Source: Hydnum rufescens UP504 (taxonomy: Eukaryota; Basidiomycota; Agaricomycetes; Cantharellales; Hydnaceae). From it: 52,212 nucleotides of DNA. Made by a program: the position numbers and the translations under genes. This document shows, piece by piece, positions 10,482 to 20,700 of this stretch. The first letter of the stretch is position 1; the number at the start of each line of letters is the position of its first letter. Location of the stretch: the NCBI GenBank assembly GCA_014904985.1, contig MU128915.1:461119-513330 (forward strand), read 5' to 3'. The notes below the pieces were generated by a model, which made no database searches, was not told the DNA's origin, and was given only the letters and a program-made list of their open reading frames with translations.

Positions 10482-10593
10482 GTGAGTACCCGTCCCCCCC
10501 AGTAGCTACCTACACCCACGCAAAAAGAGCAGCCAAAGCTGCTCTTTTTGCGTGGTTTTTAATTCTTAACTAATTGAAAAGGTTTATCTGTAG
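10482..10593 (+). other. Predicted intron (Y right arm)
   Basis: Donor TAAG|GTGAGT at 10482, hairpin 10516-10555 with a 15-bp perfect stem, branch CTTAACTAATT, acceptor CTGTAG ending at 10593. Length is 112 nt. Confidence 0.55.
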
Positions 10594-10752
10594 GTCTCAA
10601 CATCCCCTGAAAATAAATACCGACGCAACACCCCCGTAATCCCCCTTATCGACGCCCGAACGACGGGCACCCGTACGAACTGCCGTACGTACGAGCCAGA
10701 GTACACGGCCCCAGTACCCCACACCGCTGCAGCGGGTGTGGGGTACTACAAG

Positions 10753-10869
10753 GTATGTTTTGTTTTTTATTTTTATTTCTTATTTCTTGTGGCGCAAAAA
10801 GAGCAGCATAAGCTGCTCTTTTTGCGCTGCATTACTGTTGTACTAATACTTTATTATTTATTTCTCTAG
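10753..10869 (+). other. Predicted intron (Y right arm)
   Basis: Donor CAAG|GTATGT at 10753, hairpin 10793-10828, branch TACTAATAC at about 10841-10849, acceptor TTCTCTAG ending at 10869. Length is 117 nt. Confidence 0.55.
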
Positions 10870-10912
10870 ATCCTGAACCAGAATCCCCGCGAGCCCCAAG
10901 CAGAACCGGCCG

Positions 10913-11319
10913 AACGAGACGCGGCAAACGATAACTACGAACGAACCCCCACAAACGAAGACCGACCCCGCGAGGGAGTGCCCAAAAGGAACCGGCCCCC
11001 GACCGCACTCACTGCGGAGGGTACGGTGGGTATATGTGGGTGCGTGACCCGCATAAACCATCCCCCCTGTGGTGCAGACCCCGGGGGGGTATAGTATAAT
11101 ATGTATATAATAATAGTAATAATAATAATAATAAATAGTAAACAAATAATAATAAATAAGTATATAACCTGGCACAGCCATGGACTGGCCGATAGATGGC
11201 CCAAAAACTGAATTGGAACAGCCTGATTTCGGCCGTAAGGTCTGGGGGACCTATTAGGTACCATTTTCTGCCCGAAAGTGGTACCTAAATTAGGTCCCCT
11301 ATGTGACTGACCAGCCTGG
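10913..11319 (+). repeat. Inner copy of Y right end
   Basis: First copy of a direct duplication. It starts AACGAGACGCGGCAAAC, carries a decayed exon hairpin, CCCCC runs, an AATAATA tract (11098-11160) and a complete terminal repeat ending GACTGACCAGCCTGG at 11319. The outer copy is 11320-11765, and only the outer end abuts the target-site duplication. Confidence 0.8.
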
Positions 11320-11549
11320 AACGACACGGCAAACAGTTACCGCGAACGAAGCCCGCAAATGAAGACCGACTCCTTTGAGGGAGCGCCCAAATGGAATCGG
11401 CCCCGACTGGGCATATGAACCCCACCCGCTGCGGCGGGTGTGGTGGGTATATGCAGGTGCGTGGTCCGCATGAACCATGCCCCCCCCTGTGGTGGCAAAC
11501 CCCAGGGGGGGGGGGGATAATATGTATATAGCGTAATATGTATATAATA

Positions 11550-11580
<31 letters not shown>

Positions 11581-11765
11581 ATAGTAAACAAATAATAATA
11601 AATAAATATATAATCTAGCACAGTCATGGATTGCCGATAGATGGCCAAAAAACTGAATTGGAATAGCCTGATTTCGGCCGAAAGGTCTGGGGGACCTATT
11701 AGGTACCATTTTCTGCCCCGGAAGTGGTACCTAAATTAGGTCCCCCATTTGACTGACCAGCCTGG
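11320..11765 (+). repeat. Outer copy of Y right end and terminal repeat
   Basis: Second copy of the duplicated end. It has a good exon hairpin at about 11423-11448 (TGCG loop), an AATAATA tract (11545-11608) and the terminal repeat 11690-11765 with the AGGTACC/GGTACCT palindrome. It ends at the TACTTACC duplication, so this end was the one used. Confidence 0.8.
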
Positions 11766-11773
11766 TACTTACC
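11766..11773. repeat. 8-bp target-site duplication TACTTACC (right)
   Basis: Matches 2551-2558 exactly. Confidence 0.9.
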
Positions 11774-12328
11774 GTCACGCAAAAGGAGCAGCCTAGGCTG
11801 CTCCTTTTGCATGGCTTTTCTTTTTATTTATTTTTGGCTCTCGACTAATGTTTGATTTATTATCGTAGGTTGTCCGTCTGTACCCACAACCCACACAAAC
11901 CGCGAATCGAAAACCCCGACCTGCCAGACAAAACCTGGGAACAGGGATGCACAACGCAAGACGCCAGAAACGCCAGACGGAACCACACACCCGCTTCGGC
12001 GGGTGTGTGGTAATACTAGGTATCTCTAATCCCACCGGTGCCAAAAGAGCAGCAGAAGCTGCTCTTTTGGCACCTCTGTTTTCTTTTTTTTACTGGAAAC
12101 GAGGCGTATACCACGCACCGAGAACGCCCCAAACAAACCACACACCCGCTGCGCGGGTGTGTGGTAATATATAAGGTTAATAAATGTAGTGTATGCAACC
12201 GCGCAAAAAGAGCAGCAAATGCTGTCTTTTTGCGCTGGTTATGATCTCTTACTAACATATTATCGATTTTCTAGGACATCCGCCTGAACCGGAACCCACC
12301 AAATGAACGCACAGCCAAACCTAGTTAG
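11774..12328 (+). mobile_element. E0 right arm, distal part
   Basis: Continues the intron cut at 2558: hairpin 11775-11810, branch CGACTAATG, acceptor ATCGTAG ending at 11868. The exon 11869-12019 (151 nt) ends in a C(TTCG)G-loop hairpin at about 11982-12011. The next unit (hairpin at about 12036-12073) lacks an acceptor, as on the left arm. Another exon hairpin is at about 12136-12163 and an intron hairpin at about 12200-12235. Homology to the left arm stops at 12328, where the mirror reaches base 1. Confidence 0.8.
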
Positions 12329-12396
12329 ATATTATGAGCCTTGCATTTATATAGTCTAACTAGAGGTTTTGATGCTGGGGCCCCTGGGGCTGGCTC
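12329..12396. other. Spacer between E0 and Z, nothing recognised
   Basis: 68 bp with no clear module or gene. It ends GCTGGCTC, a possible decayed target-site duplication of Z. Confidence 0.4.
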
Positions 12397-12744
12397 ACCT
12401 TGGTCAGTCATCTAAGCCTACCTAGTTAGGTACCACTTCCAGGGCAGATAATGGTACCTAAGTAGGTCCCCATCACTATTTTGGCCAAAATGGCCATTTT
12501 ATGATTTGCACTTCAATCAACCTTCTGGCCCAGAATTGGCCAAAATGGCTGAAAATTGGCTGAAACTGGGACTTAGAGAGTCTCAGACTTACAGCGGGCC
12601 ATACAGGCTTATTGGGGATAACATGTTCCATTTATAATTATTTATTTATTTATTATCGCCCTATTATACATATACTGCCCCAGCAGGGCATTCTCATGTT
12701 ATTCTTGTTTATTTATTTATTCAAAAATTCAATTTAAAAAACAT

Positions 12745-13040
12745 ACCACACACCTGGCCTAGTGGGTGTGGTACTATCCATGGATCTCAAAAAAAAGAAG
12801 AAAGTACTTAGTAGCACCACACACCCAACCTAGCAGCTGTGTGGTGCCATCTATATAAATCAAAAAACAAGTACTTAGTAGCACCACACACCTGCTAGGC
12901 AGGTGTGTGGTACCATCTGTAGAAATCAAAAAAAAGGACTTAGGACCACACCCACAATAGTGGGTGTGGTGCTGTCCATAGAGATCAAAAAAAAAAGTAC
13001 TTAGTAGCACCACACACCTGCCCTAGTGGGTGTGTGGTGC
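12745..13040 (-). repeat. Z compact array of five exon-type hairpins
   Basis: Five CACACACC...GGTGTGTGG hairpins at 12745-12773, 12814-12846, 12880-12913, 12943-12972 and 13007-13040, spaced about 65-70 bp and joined by near-identical linkers (ATCAAAAAA... AGTACTTAGTAGC). No intron hairpin lies between them. Similar short arrays open X (2906-2994) and W (17309-17494). Confidence 0.8.
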
Positions 13041-13099
13041 CTTCCATCACTTCATCAGGTTCAGCCAGTTTTCAAAGGGGGGGGGGGATGTTGTGGGTG

Positions 13100-15030
13100 G
13101 TATCTGTTACATGATAACCTAGAATAAATAAGAGATATGTTAGCTCTGAACCAAAAGTAGTGCAGAAAGAGCAGCTCCTGCTGCTCTTTCTATGCCACCT
13201 GGTAAACAGAAACAAAAAAACAGACCTTCTGTACCACACACCCCCACTGAGGGGGGTGTGTGGTACCAGGCATTGCTGCCTTGGGGGCTTGGATGGGGGT
13301 TCACCCGGCTCATTGGTGGCCATTTGGGGGGGTGGGGCTTGGTGGTTCACTGTTGTGTGTCATTTGGACAGGTTGTGGCTGCCTGTTGGGGTGTCATTGT
13401 TTCGGGAGCTTTGGATTTGATCCTAGAATGATAGCATATATTAGTAAAAAAAAATCAAAGTGACACAAAAGGAGCAGCTTGTGCTGCTCCTTTTACATCA
13501 CCATTCATGTAGAAAATTGAAAAAAATACCTATGGTACCACACACCTGCTTTGGTGGGTGTGTGGTACTTGCTTTGGCCCTGGTTGCATACCTCCCACTG
13601 TTGGTTTTTTGTACAGGGCTCAGGTGGGTTGGGGGGTTTTTTGGGCATGTACTCATTCAGGGGGGAGTGAGATCTAGAATAAAACAATTTAGATTAGTTA
13701 AAAGTTAAAAGTGATGCAAAAAGAGCAGCTGTCGCTGCTCTTTTTTGCATCACTATATCTATGGGGAATGGGACTCACTTTAGATGACCAAACACCTGCC
13801 ACAGTGGGTGTGTGGTCTGGCCCGGTTTCACTCCTCAGTTCACTGGTCGGGTGTGGTGTTATGTCATGGTTACTGTTCACAGGTCTTGATTAGGGAGGTT
13901 GGTGGGGTCCTGGGTTCAGATGAAAACCTAGAACCTAGGATAATAAATAAATAACATGTTAGTAAAAAGAAAAAAAAGAAAAAGCCATGCCAAAGGAGCA
14001 GCATATGCTGCTCCTTTGGCACAATCACATTTATGCATAGGGATTACTTACCTTAAAATTACCACATGCCTGCTTCCATGGGTGTGTGGTTCGTCAGGTT
14101 CCATGCTCTTGTGCTGGGCCTTCTCATTCCTGGGTTTTGTTTGGTGGGTTGTCATTGGCAGTTTTCATTTGGCACTTGTTGTTTTGGCAGGTGGTGTTGT
14201 TGGTTTTCATTTTGTGGGGGTGTTGTCATTTCCATGGGGGGGGGGGGGGTTCCTTTTGTGGGTCTTCATTTTGCTGGTTGTGGCAAGGCGATAACTTGGA
14301 ATAATAAATAATATGTTAGTAAAAAAATTAATACCAGCATAAAAAGAGCAGCATCTGCTGCTCTTTTTACACCATTGTGGGTACATGAGGTTACTTACCT
14401 TGTATAGAACCACACACCTGCCATAGCAGATGTGTGGTTCATGTGGGTTCCATTCAGCACGTCATCATCATGGGTTTCAGCGGGTTATCATTTTGGGGGG
14501 GGGGGGGGCAGTTTTGTTTTATGGGTCTTCATTTATAGCAATAGCCTAGAATAATAGATGTATTAGTTAGAAAATCAAAACTGGCACAAAAAGAGCAGCA
14601 TTCACTGCTCTTTTTGTGCCATTGGGGGTGTACAGCCTTACTTACCATATAGAGCCACACACCCACTGCAGCAGGTGTGTGGCTCACATGGCCACTCAGT
14701 CAGCATGTCCCCCATCTCTTGTGTTCCCATTGTATTGTATTGTCATTTGGCATGTTTCATTTGGCATGGTGTCATTGGGTGTGGTTTCATTTGGCACATT
14801 TTCAGTTCTCATGTTGCCATTTGGGCCTCATTGTTTTGTGGGGTGTCATTTAGTGCCTGGGACCAGGCTATGACCTAGAATAATATATAATATAACTATG
14901 TCAGTAAAGAAATGGAAAGCAGCACAAAAAGAGCAGCATTCGCTGCTCTTTTTGTGCCATTGGATCTACTGGCATTAAAAAAACTCACCTTTTGACCACA
15001 CACCTGCAACAGGGGGGTGTGTGGTCATCG
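13100..15030 (-). mobile_element. Z left arm module array
   Basis: Minus-strand modules. Intron hairpins: 13162-13195, 13464-13497, 13715-13749, 13989-14020, 14337-14371, 14583-14620 and 14921-14959. Exon hairpins: 13232-13266, 13537-13568, 13786-13817, 14060-14090, 14408-14440, 14653-14684 and 14994-15026. Donor and acceptor complements are kept in most units (CTTACCTT, CTAGAATAATA). Open frames of 60-110 codons cross these modules and are shadows of the repeats. Confidence 0.8.
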
Positions 15031-15084
15031 CTTGCCTTTCCAGGCAACTCCCTGTTCAGTCTGTCAGTATGCGGTTGATGCAAC

Positions 15085-15415
15085 TCAACACCAGCAATTG
15101 CTGGAACCCAAAAGTGCCCAAGTGCTGTTGCTACAAGCACAATACATAGCAATAGCAAGTATATAGGCATATAATAAATTAATATTTAGTAAATATTTGC
15201 CCAATAAGATGACAAAGAGAGCAATAGTAAGTTAGAGCTCAATAAGGCACAATATGCCTAATTGAGCTCTAACTTACTATTGCTCTCTTTGTCATCTTAT
15301 TGGGCAAATATTTACTAAATATTAATTTATTATATGCCTATATACTTGCTGTTGCTATGTATTGTGCTTGTAGTGACAGCACTTGGGCACTTTTGGGTTC
15401 CAGCAATTGCTGGTG
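15085..15415. repeat. Z central palindrome (short class)
   Basis: Arms meet near 15251 at AAGGCA-CAAT-ATGCCT and pair almost perfectly out to CCAGCAATTGCTGG boxes at 15091-15104 and 15400-15413. Those boxes are the E0/X-type CCGGCAATTGCCGG box with both CpGs deaminated, one as CpA and one as TpG. Confidence 0.85.
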
Positions 15416-15519
15416 TTGAGCTTGCTCCTCTCTTCACATCTCTGTGACCATAACAGGCAACCACCTGGAAAGGCAAGCAACCAACCACACACCCACCACT
15501 GTGGGTGTGTGGTCACAAG

Positions 15520-15625
15520 GTGAGTTTTTTTTATTGGTAGACACAATGGCACAAAAAGAGCAGTGAAAGCTGCTCTTTTTGCACTGCTTTGAATTTTTAT
15601 ACTAACATGTCTTCTATTATTCTAG
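15520..15625 (+). other. Predicted intron (Z right arm)
   Basis: Donor CAAG|GTGAGT at 15520, hairpin 15549-15583, branch TACTAACAT, acceptor TATTCTAG ending at 15625. Length is 106 nt. Confidence 0.5.
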
Positions 15626-15691
15626 ATTGAAGCCTGGTCCAAGGCATGACAACAACCCACGAAATGATGAGGGCCCAACCAGCAAGAGCCC

Positions 15692-15826
15692 AAATGGCAA
15701 TGCATCAAACGAGGATGCACCAAACAACAATGTGCCAAATGGCAATGCACCAAACAGCAATGTGCCAAATGGCAACACACCAAAAGGCAATGTGCTGAAT
15801 GGCAACACACCAAACAAGGATGCAAC
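15692..15826 (+). repeat. 15-bp minisatellite inside a Z exon
   Basis: About nine tandem 15-nt units of the CAATGTGCCAAATGG kind. One frame would read N-x-P-N-G pentapeptides, but the frame ends at a TAA overlapping the exon end and splicing phase is not kept, so coding is doubtful. A related series lies at 23050-23220 (minus strand) in V. Confidence 0.65.
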
Positions 15827-15894
15827 CACACCACACCAAATGAGGGCTTCAGGAACCACACACCTGCCATGGCAGGTATATGGTACAGTATAAG

Positions 15895-15997
15895 GTGAGT
15901 CCCCCCCTAGTGGATACCCCTGTGCAAGAAGAGCAGTGAAAGCTGCTCTTTTTGTGCAGTCTTTAACTTTTAACTAACATATAACATTATATTGTAG
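15895..15997 (+). other. Predicted intron (Z right arm)
   Basis: Donor TAAG|GTGAGT at 15895, hairpin 15921-15957, branch TTAACTAACAT, acceptor ATTGTAG ending at 15997. Length is 103 nt. Confidence 0.5.
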
Positions 15998-16160
15998 GTC
16001 CTCCCTTCCCACGCAAATGAATGTGGATGTGAAAACCCCAGCAACCCTGCCTGTTGACACCCAAACAATGGGGAGATCTGTGCAAACTGCCCTACAAATG
16101 AGCTGGAGTACATGGCCCCAGTACCCTGCACCCGCCACAGCGGGTGGGAGGTACTACAAG

Positions 16161-16272
16161 GTTAATTTTGTTTTTTGTTTTATTTTTCATTCTTGTGGCA
16201 CAAAAAGAGCAGCATGAGCTGCTCTTTTTGCGCTGCATTGATGTCTAACTAACTTAGTATTGATTTCTTTAG
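16161..16272 (+). other. Predicted intron (Z right arm)
   Basis: Donor CAAG|GTTAAT (weakened) at 16161, hairpin 16198-16234, branch TAACTAACT, acceptor TTCTTTAG ending at 16272. Length is 112 nt. Confidence 0.45.
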
Positions 16273-16959
16273 ATCCTGGACCAGAACCTGAGCCCAGCCC
16301 ACCATGAATCCATTAACAACACACTGCAAATGAAAACCATGAACAACCCCATGAACAGAGCCATCAATGATGCCCCCTCAAGGGACCACCTAAATGGAGC
16401 CCAGGCCCCCAACAGGGGTGGATGAGCCACACACCCGCTGTGGCAGGTGTGTGGCTATATAAGGTATATTGTTTTTAATAGCTACAACTGTGCAAGAAGA
16501 GCAGCAGTCACTGCTCTTCTTGTGTGAGTTTTGATTTTTAATTAACATATTTACTATTCTACATCAAGATGTCCCACCCCAATGTGCGAAGATACACAGC
16601 CATGAGCCCAAACCCATGGATGCCAGGACCCCAATGAAACCCCATGCCCGATTACATGAAAACACACAAACAAATGAAGGACAATGAATGAAAACCTGAG
16701 GGAGTGCCCAAATGGAACTGACCCCGACTGGGGCATATGAACCCCACCCACTGTGGTGGGTGTGGTGGGTATATGCAGGTGTGTGACTGGCAGGAACCAT
16801 GCCCCCCCCCTGTGGTGGCAGACCCCAGGGGGGGGATAATATGTATATAATTATAGTAGTAATAATAATAATAAATAAATATATAATCTAGCACAGCCAT
16901 GGATTGGCTGAAATGAATCAGAATGACCATATTTTGGCCGTATTTTGGCCATACTGTCT

Positions 16960-17034
16960 GGGGACCTATTAGGTACCATTTTCTGCCCTGAAAATGGTAC
17001 CTAATTAGGTCCCCAATTTAACTGACCAGCCTGG
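16960..17034 (-). repeat. Z right terminal inverted repeat
   Basis: GGGACCTATTAGGTACC, TTTTCTGCCC, GGTACCTAATTAGGTCCCC and ACTGACCAGCCTGG: the reverse complement of the family left end. Subterminal TTTTGGCCGT motifs lie just inside (16933-16950). Confidence 0.75.
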
Positions 17035-17121
17035 GCCAGCTAACCTGATTTCCGTGATTCAGCCAGGGGCCCCTGTGTGGGACTTAGACTGGCCACAGAA
17101 CTTTAATATATTGGGTTAGGC
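17035..17121. other. Spacer between Z and W
   Basis: 87 bp with no recognised feature. It begins with the possible Z duplication GCCAGCTA. Confidence 0.35.
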
Positions 17122-17744
17122 ACCTTGGTCAGTCACCTAATCTCAGACTTGCAGAACAGTGGGCCATATGGACTTATCAGGGATAATGTGTTCCATTTGT
17201 AATTATTTATTTATTATCACTATAATATATATACCAGGTCAGCCAGTTTCATTCCAGTCCCATATTTCATTATTGTCTTGTTTATTTAATTCAATTCACA
17301 AAAAACATACCACACACCTGCCCTAGTGGGTGTGTGGTACCATCCATAGAAATCCAAAACAAGAAAAACTACTTAGTAGTACCACACACCCACAGGCAGG
17401 TGTGTGGTACTGTCAATAGAAATAAATAAAAACAGAAAAAAGAAAAAAAACTAAGTAGTAGCACCACACACCCGGTAGGGTGGGTGTATGGTACCACAGT
17501 GTGGCTTGTGCACTTCACCATTGGGCAGGTTGTTTGGACAGGTTGCAGGTTGCTGTTGGGGGGGGTTGTCATTTCCAGCACTCCGGTTTGGAGCCTAGAG
17601 TTATACCATACATTAGTAAAAACAAATCGAGGTGATGCAAAAGGAGCAGCTTGCACTACTCCTTTTGCACCACTATATGTATAGAGATTTTTTTTAAAAA
17701 CATACCTTGTAGTACCACACACCCACTGAAGTGGGTGTGTGGTA
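17122..17744 (-). mobile_element. Element W, left end and first modules
   Basis: ACCTTGGTCAGTCACC left end, an AT-rich subterminal region, three compact exon hairpins (17309-17340, 17380-17411, 17462-17494), an intron hairpin at about 17636-17671 and an exon hairpin 17713-17742. CpG-poor. It is interrupted at 17744 by a pogo-type transposon. The sequence resumes at 20885 (CTTGTTTTC...GGTTGCA-like), matching the corresponding Z exon after 13568. Confidence 0.65.
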
Positions 17745-20700
17745 CTGTACTCATCATAAGTCTATGAAAGTGTTTTTGGCATGATATGATGTTCATGTTC
17801 ACTAATGAAACAATGGGGTCCTCTGTGACATGTGACACTAAAAATCCAGCAGTAACAAAGGTGACAGCAGCAGCTAGACAGGTGGCAATAAGGCAGCTTT
17901 AGTACTTGTATCTGCCAATTTTTGTTGCTCATAGGAACAACTGTGCTTTGAAGATGCTTCACAACAATGAATTCAAAGGGCCAATGGACTCATTTCTGCA
18001 ACACTTCTCCAAAGAAGAATATGATGAGAGAACTGCTTGAGACTTTGATGTGATCTGTATGTGCTCATCCCATATTGCAGCTCAAAATCTCAGGAAGGAA
18101 GATCATGCTCTTGGTGTGATCCACACAAAGAACCGAGAACAACAGCAGTGAAGTCATGACAAAAGAGTGGCTCAGCAAATCTCATCTGGTCTTAGGGATG
18201 CAAAAGGCAGAATTCTAAAAGCAGTATGTGGTCTACTTCTCAATGATATAATGATATTTCTGAAGATATTGGCAGTGCTCAGCACCACAATTTAAGGTCC
18301 AGCATGCCAAGACACACTTGTCCCCCACCAAGGATAGGCATGGTACAGTGATAAAACCATGTCTCCAATCTCACCATACCAACTGGTTTCAGCCATTGCT
18401 TTGGAGTGCCATATCTGATGCAATGATTCGCACTAAGTGGCACTTATCAAAGGCTATAAAGCTCCTTCAATCGAGTGCTGGTGGCAAGAAATTTCAGACA
18501 CTCTACCCATCCACACTAGCTAATTGGATGAAGCCATGCAGTGAACAACAGCAGAAGTGAGGAGAAGGTGAATGGTTAGATAAAACTCTTGCTGCCATTG
18601 AAAATGCACGTTCAAAGGCCCAAGCAAAGAGTTTGACACTAGGATGCCCCCATTTTTTAGTGTGTTATTTTCCTAAGATCATTGATAAATCTCTGTCTTT
18701 TATACTAAATTTTTATAGGCTCACCATGCTCATATTACCAAGATGGTCTGCAACCATCTTTGGGAATACTGTGAAGCAGGGATTCCTATATCTCATGTAA
18801 TTGTCAAGGCATTCCTCCTTGGAACCATTTGATCCCAAGCACCCAAGCTACTTGAAGATGGGAAGTTCAAATGTTCCAACTCATTCATACATTTCTTTCT
18901 ACATACCAACCTACATTGGTCAATGCATACTACCACCCAGGCATTGCAGAAGCTTCCAGATGACTGGGAGAAGCAGTGTGAAGATGCCATATTATGTCTC
19001 TCATACAATATAAAACTGTTCAATATCCCTGTGGAACTTGTCACTAATGCTGACCAGACCAGCATGTGTCTTGTGCCTGCAGGAAATAAGACATGGGCTC
19101 CTGTGGGGGCTAAGCAGGTTGCAGCCATGGCAAAAGAAGAGAAATGTCAATTTACACTCATGGTAGCAACATCTGCAGCTGGCGAGGTGGTCCCTTTCCA
19201 ATCCATCCATAAGGGAAAGACTGGGGTGAGTCTGCCAAGTCAAGAAAGTCATGCAGAAGGGGAGAAAATGGGGATCTTGTGGACTCCTGGTGGCCTGACT
19301 CACTGGAGCTCCATTTTGTCTATGAAAGTGGTATGTGGCTCATATTATCAATGCGGAACCATTACCTGGGCCTCACTATTCTCTTAGTGGGTGGATAAAG
19401 TCTTAGAGCCCCATATCCAGCATGTCAAAGCATGACTGTGGCTTTCTGAGCAACAGAAGTCAATATTGCTTATTGATGTATGGTCAGTTCATCACTCAGA
19501 GGAGTTTACTGAATGGATGAAAGACAAGCACCCAAATATAAAGATTGGCTTCATTCCTGGTGGATGTATGTGTTCACTATCTTGGTTTGATGACATTTCA
19601 TAATAGTGTCAATCAAATAGGTACTGGAAAACTCCAGCCTGCAGACATTGGCTTGCAATGTGTTATCAAGCATCATATTAGAGGCTCATGCCTCAAATTT
19701 CTCACTGCTCATGTTGAGAAAGAACTTGCTAATGGTGTGGCCCAGAGCCACATCCACGTTCCAGCCAAAATCGATCAACTGTGGAATGCTACTGCATTGT
19801 GGGTGACAGATGTATTCAAATGGCTTAGGCATAATCTGCAGCCAGTACAGTTGGTGCACCGAACCAGCCACACACCACTATTGAGACTCATTATGCTACC
19901 CTATAGGCATGGAAAAAAGCAAGGTCAAAAATTGGAATTTATCTTATCCATGCTTGACAAGCAATGAGGTGGTCTCAACAATGGGTGAGCAATATGAAGA
20001 AGATCCCTCATTTGCCTTACAAGTGACTCTGCTGTTACATAATACTGAGGACATCAACAATCCTTCAAACACTGACATAGACTTTGATGACGATACTGAG
20101 CTCTCTGCCCAGATTCTTGTGCACCTACACTTTGGCAAGTTTCAAACAAGGCCACAGGCATTCATGCTTCATGGTAACACCTTCATGACTAACGAGTCTG
20201 ATGAGTCTGGTGAAAATGATGGCTATTGGATCACCAGTCCATTTGATGATGAAACCCTTACCGACAATGATGCAGAAGGTGAAACTGATCCTGAGGGGGA
20301 AGACTGGTCTGTCAATGGAGAGGAATTAAACAATGGTGAGTCCAGATCATGTAATATGTCCATAAACCAAGTATACTTACCCCAGTCTATTGCCAGGAGG
20401 TGATGTTGATTCAGAAATTGATGACAAGGGTCTGCAATCCCAGTCCAATTGACAGTCCGACAAATCAATCAATAGATTCAAATCCAGTGGTGACAACAAC
20501 AATAATTCCACTTTGATGTGGGCACAAGTGTGATCAAGCCAATACCAAACCCCTGAAATTGACATCATTCTGGGGTTGGCTGGCCAAGTTTTCATTATTG
20601 ATGACTAGGCTGCCAATAAATTTTGTTCACTGCACAAAATTATAATTTTTCCACTCATTCAACTCAATTTTACACTAGTCCATAGTTTTCACCATTCTGG

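Larger units (their letters stand above)
9600..10912 (+). mobile_element. Y right arm modules
   Basis: Plus-strand modules. Exon hairpins: 9729-9759, 10111-10140, 10443-10471 and 10715-10746. Intron hairpins: about 9792-9830, 10180-10212, 10516-10555 and 10793-10828. The exon 9860-10117 repeats CCAAACGA/CCAACG motifs. The exon 10594-10752 (159 nt) lies between two well-formed introns. From about 10230 onward the sequence becomes clean again. Confidence 0.75.
2559..11765. mobile_element. X+Y composite palindromic element inserted in E0
   Basis: A 9207-bp insert bounded by 8-bp duplications. It starts ACCTTGGTCAGTCA and ends TGACTGACCAGCCTGG. It contains two copies of the element: X (2559 to about 6684, right end missing) and Y (about 6685-11765, with its own degraded left end ACCTGGTCAGTCA). 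It could be a tandem composite that moved as one unit, or a mis-joined assembly of one or two elements, since the X/Y junction lies in the error-rich segment. No transposase was found. An 8-bp duplication fits the hAT, P or KDZ superfamilies. Confidence 0.75.
15416..16800 (+). mobile_element. Z right arm modules
   Basis: Exon hairpins: 15484-15513, 15854-15885, 16121-16152, 16425-16455 and a last one at about 16741-16768. Intron hairpins: 15549-15583, 15921-15957, 16198-16234 and 16490-16526. Predicted exons are 15626-15894 (269 nt), 15998-16160 (163 nt) and 16273-16463 (191 nt), again without phase. The first holds a 15-nt minisatellite (CAATGTGCCAAATGG type). Confidence 0.8.
12397..17034. 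mobile_element. Element Z: complete, CpG-poor palindromic element
   Basis: A 4638-bp element from ACCTTGGTCAGTCA to ACTGACCAGCCTGG with both terminal repeats, a short-class centre at about 15251, and modules facing outward on both arms. CpG sites of the E0/X type are mostly TpG or CpA here (CACACCTGC for CACACCCGC), yet hairpins and splice signals remain legible. Flanks GCTGGCTC (12389-12396) and GCCAGCTA (17035-17042) could be an 8-bp duplication in which one CpG decayed differently on each side. Confidence 0.75.

Noticed and set aside
12745..13040. CRISPR-like array of regularly spaced palindromes
   Set aside because: The spacers are near-identical linkers rather than unique sequences, there are no cas genes, and the genome is eukaryotic.
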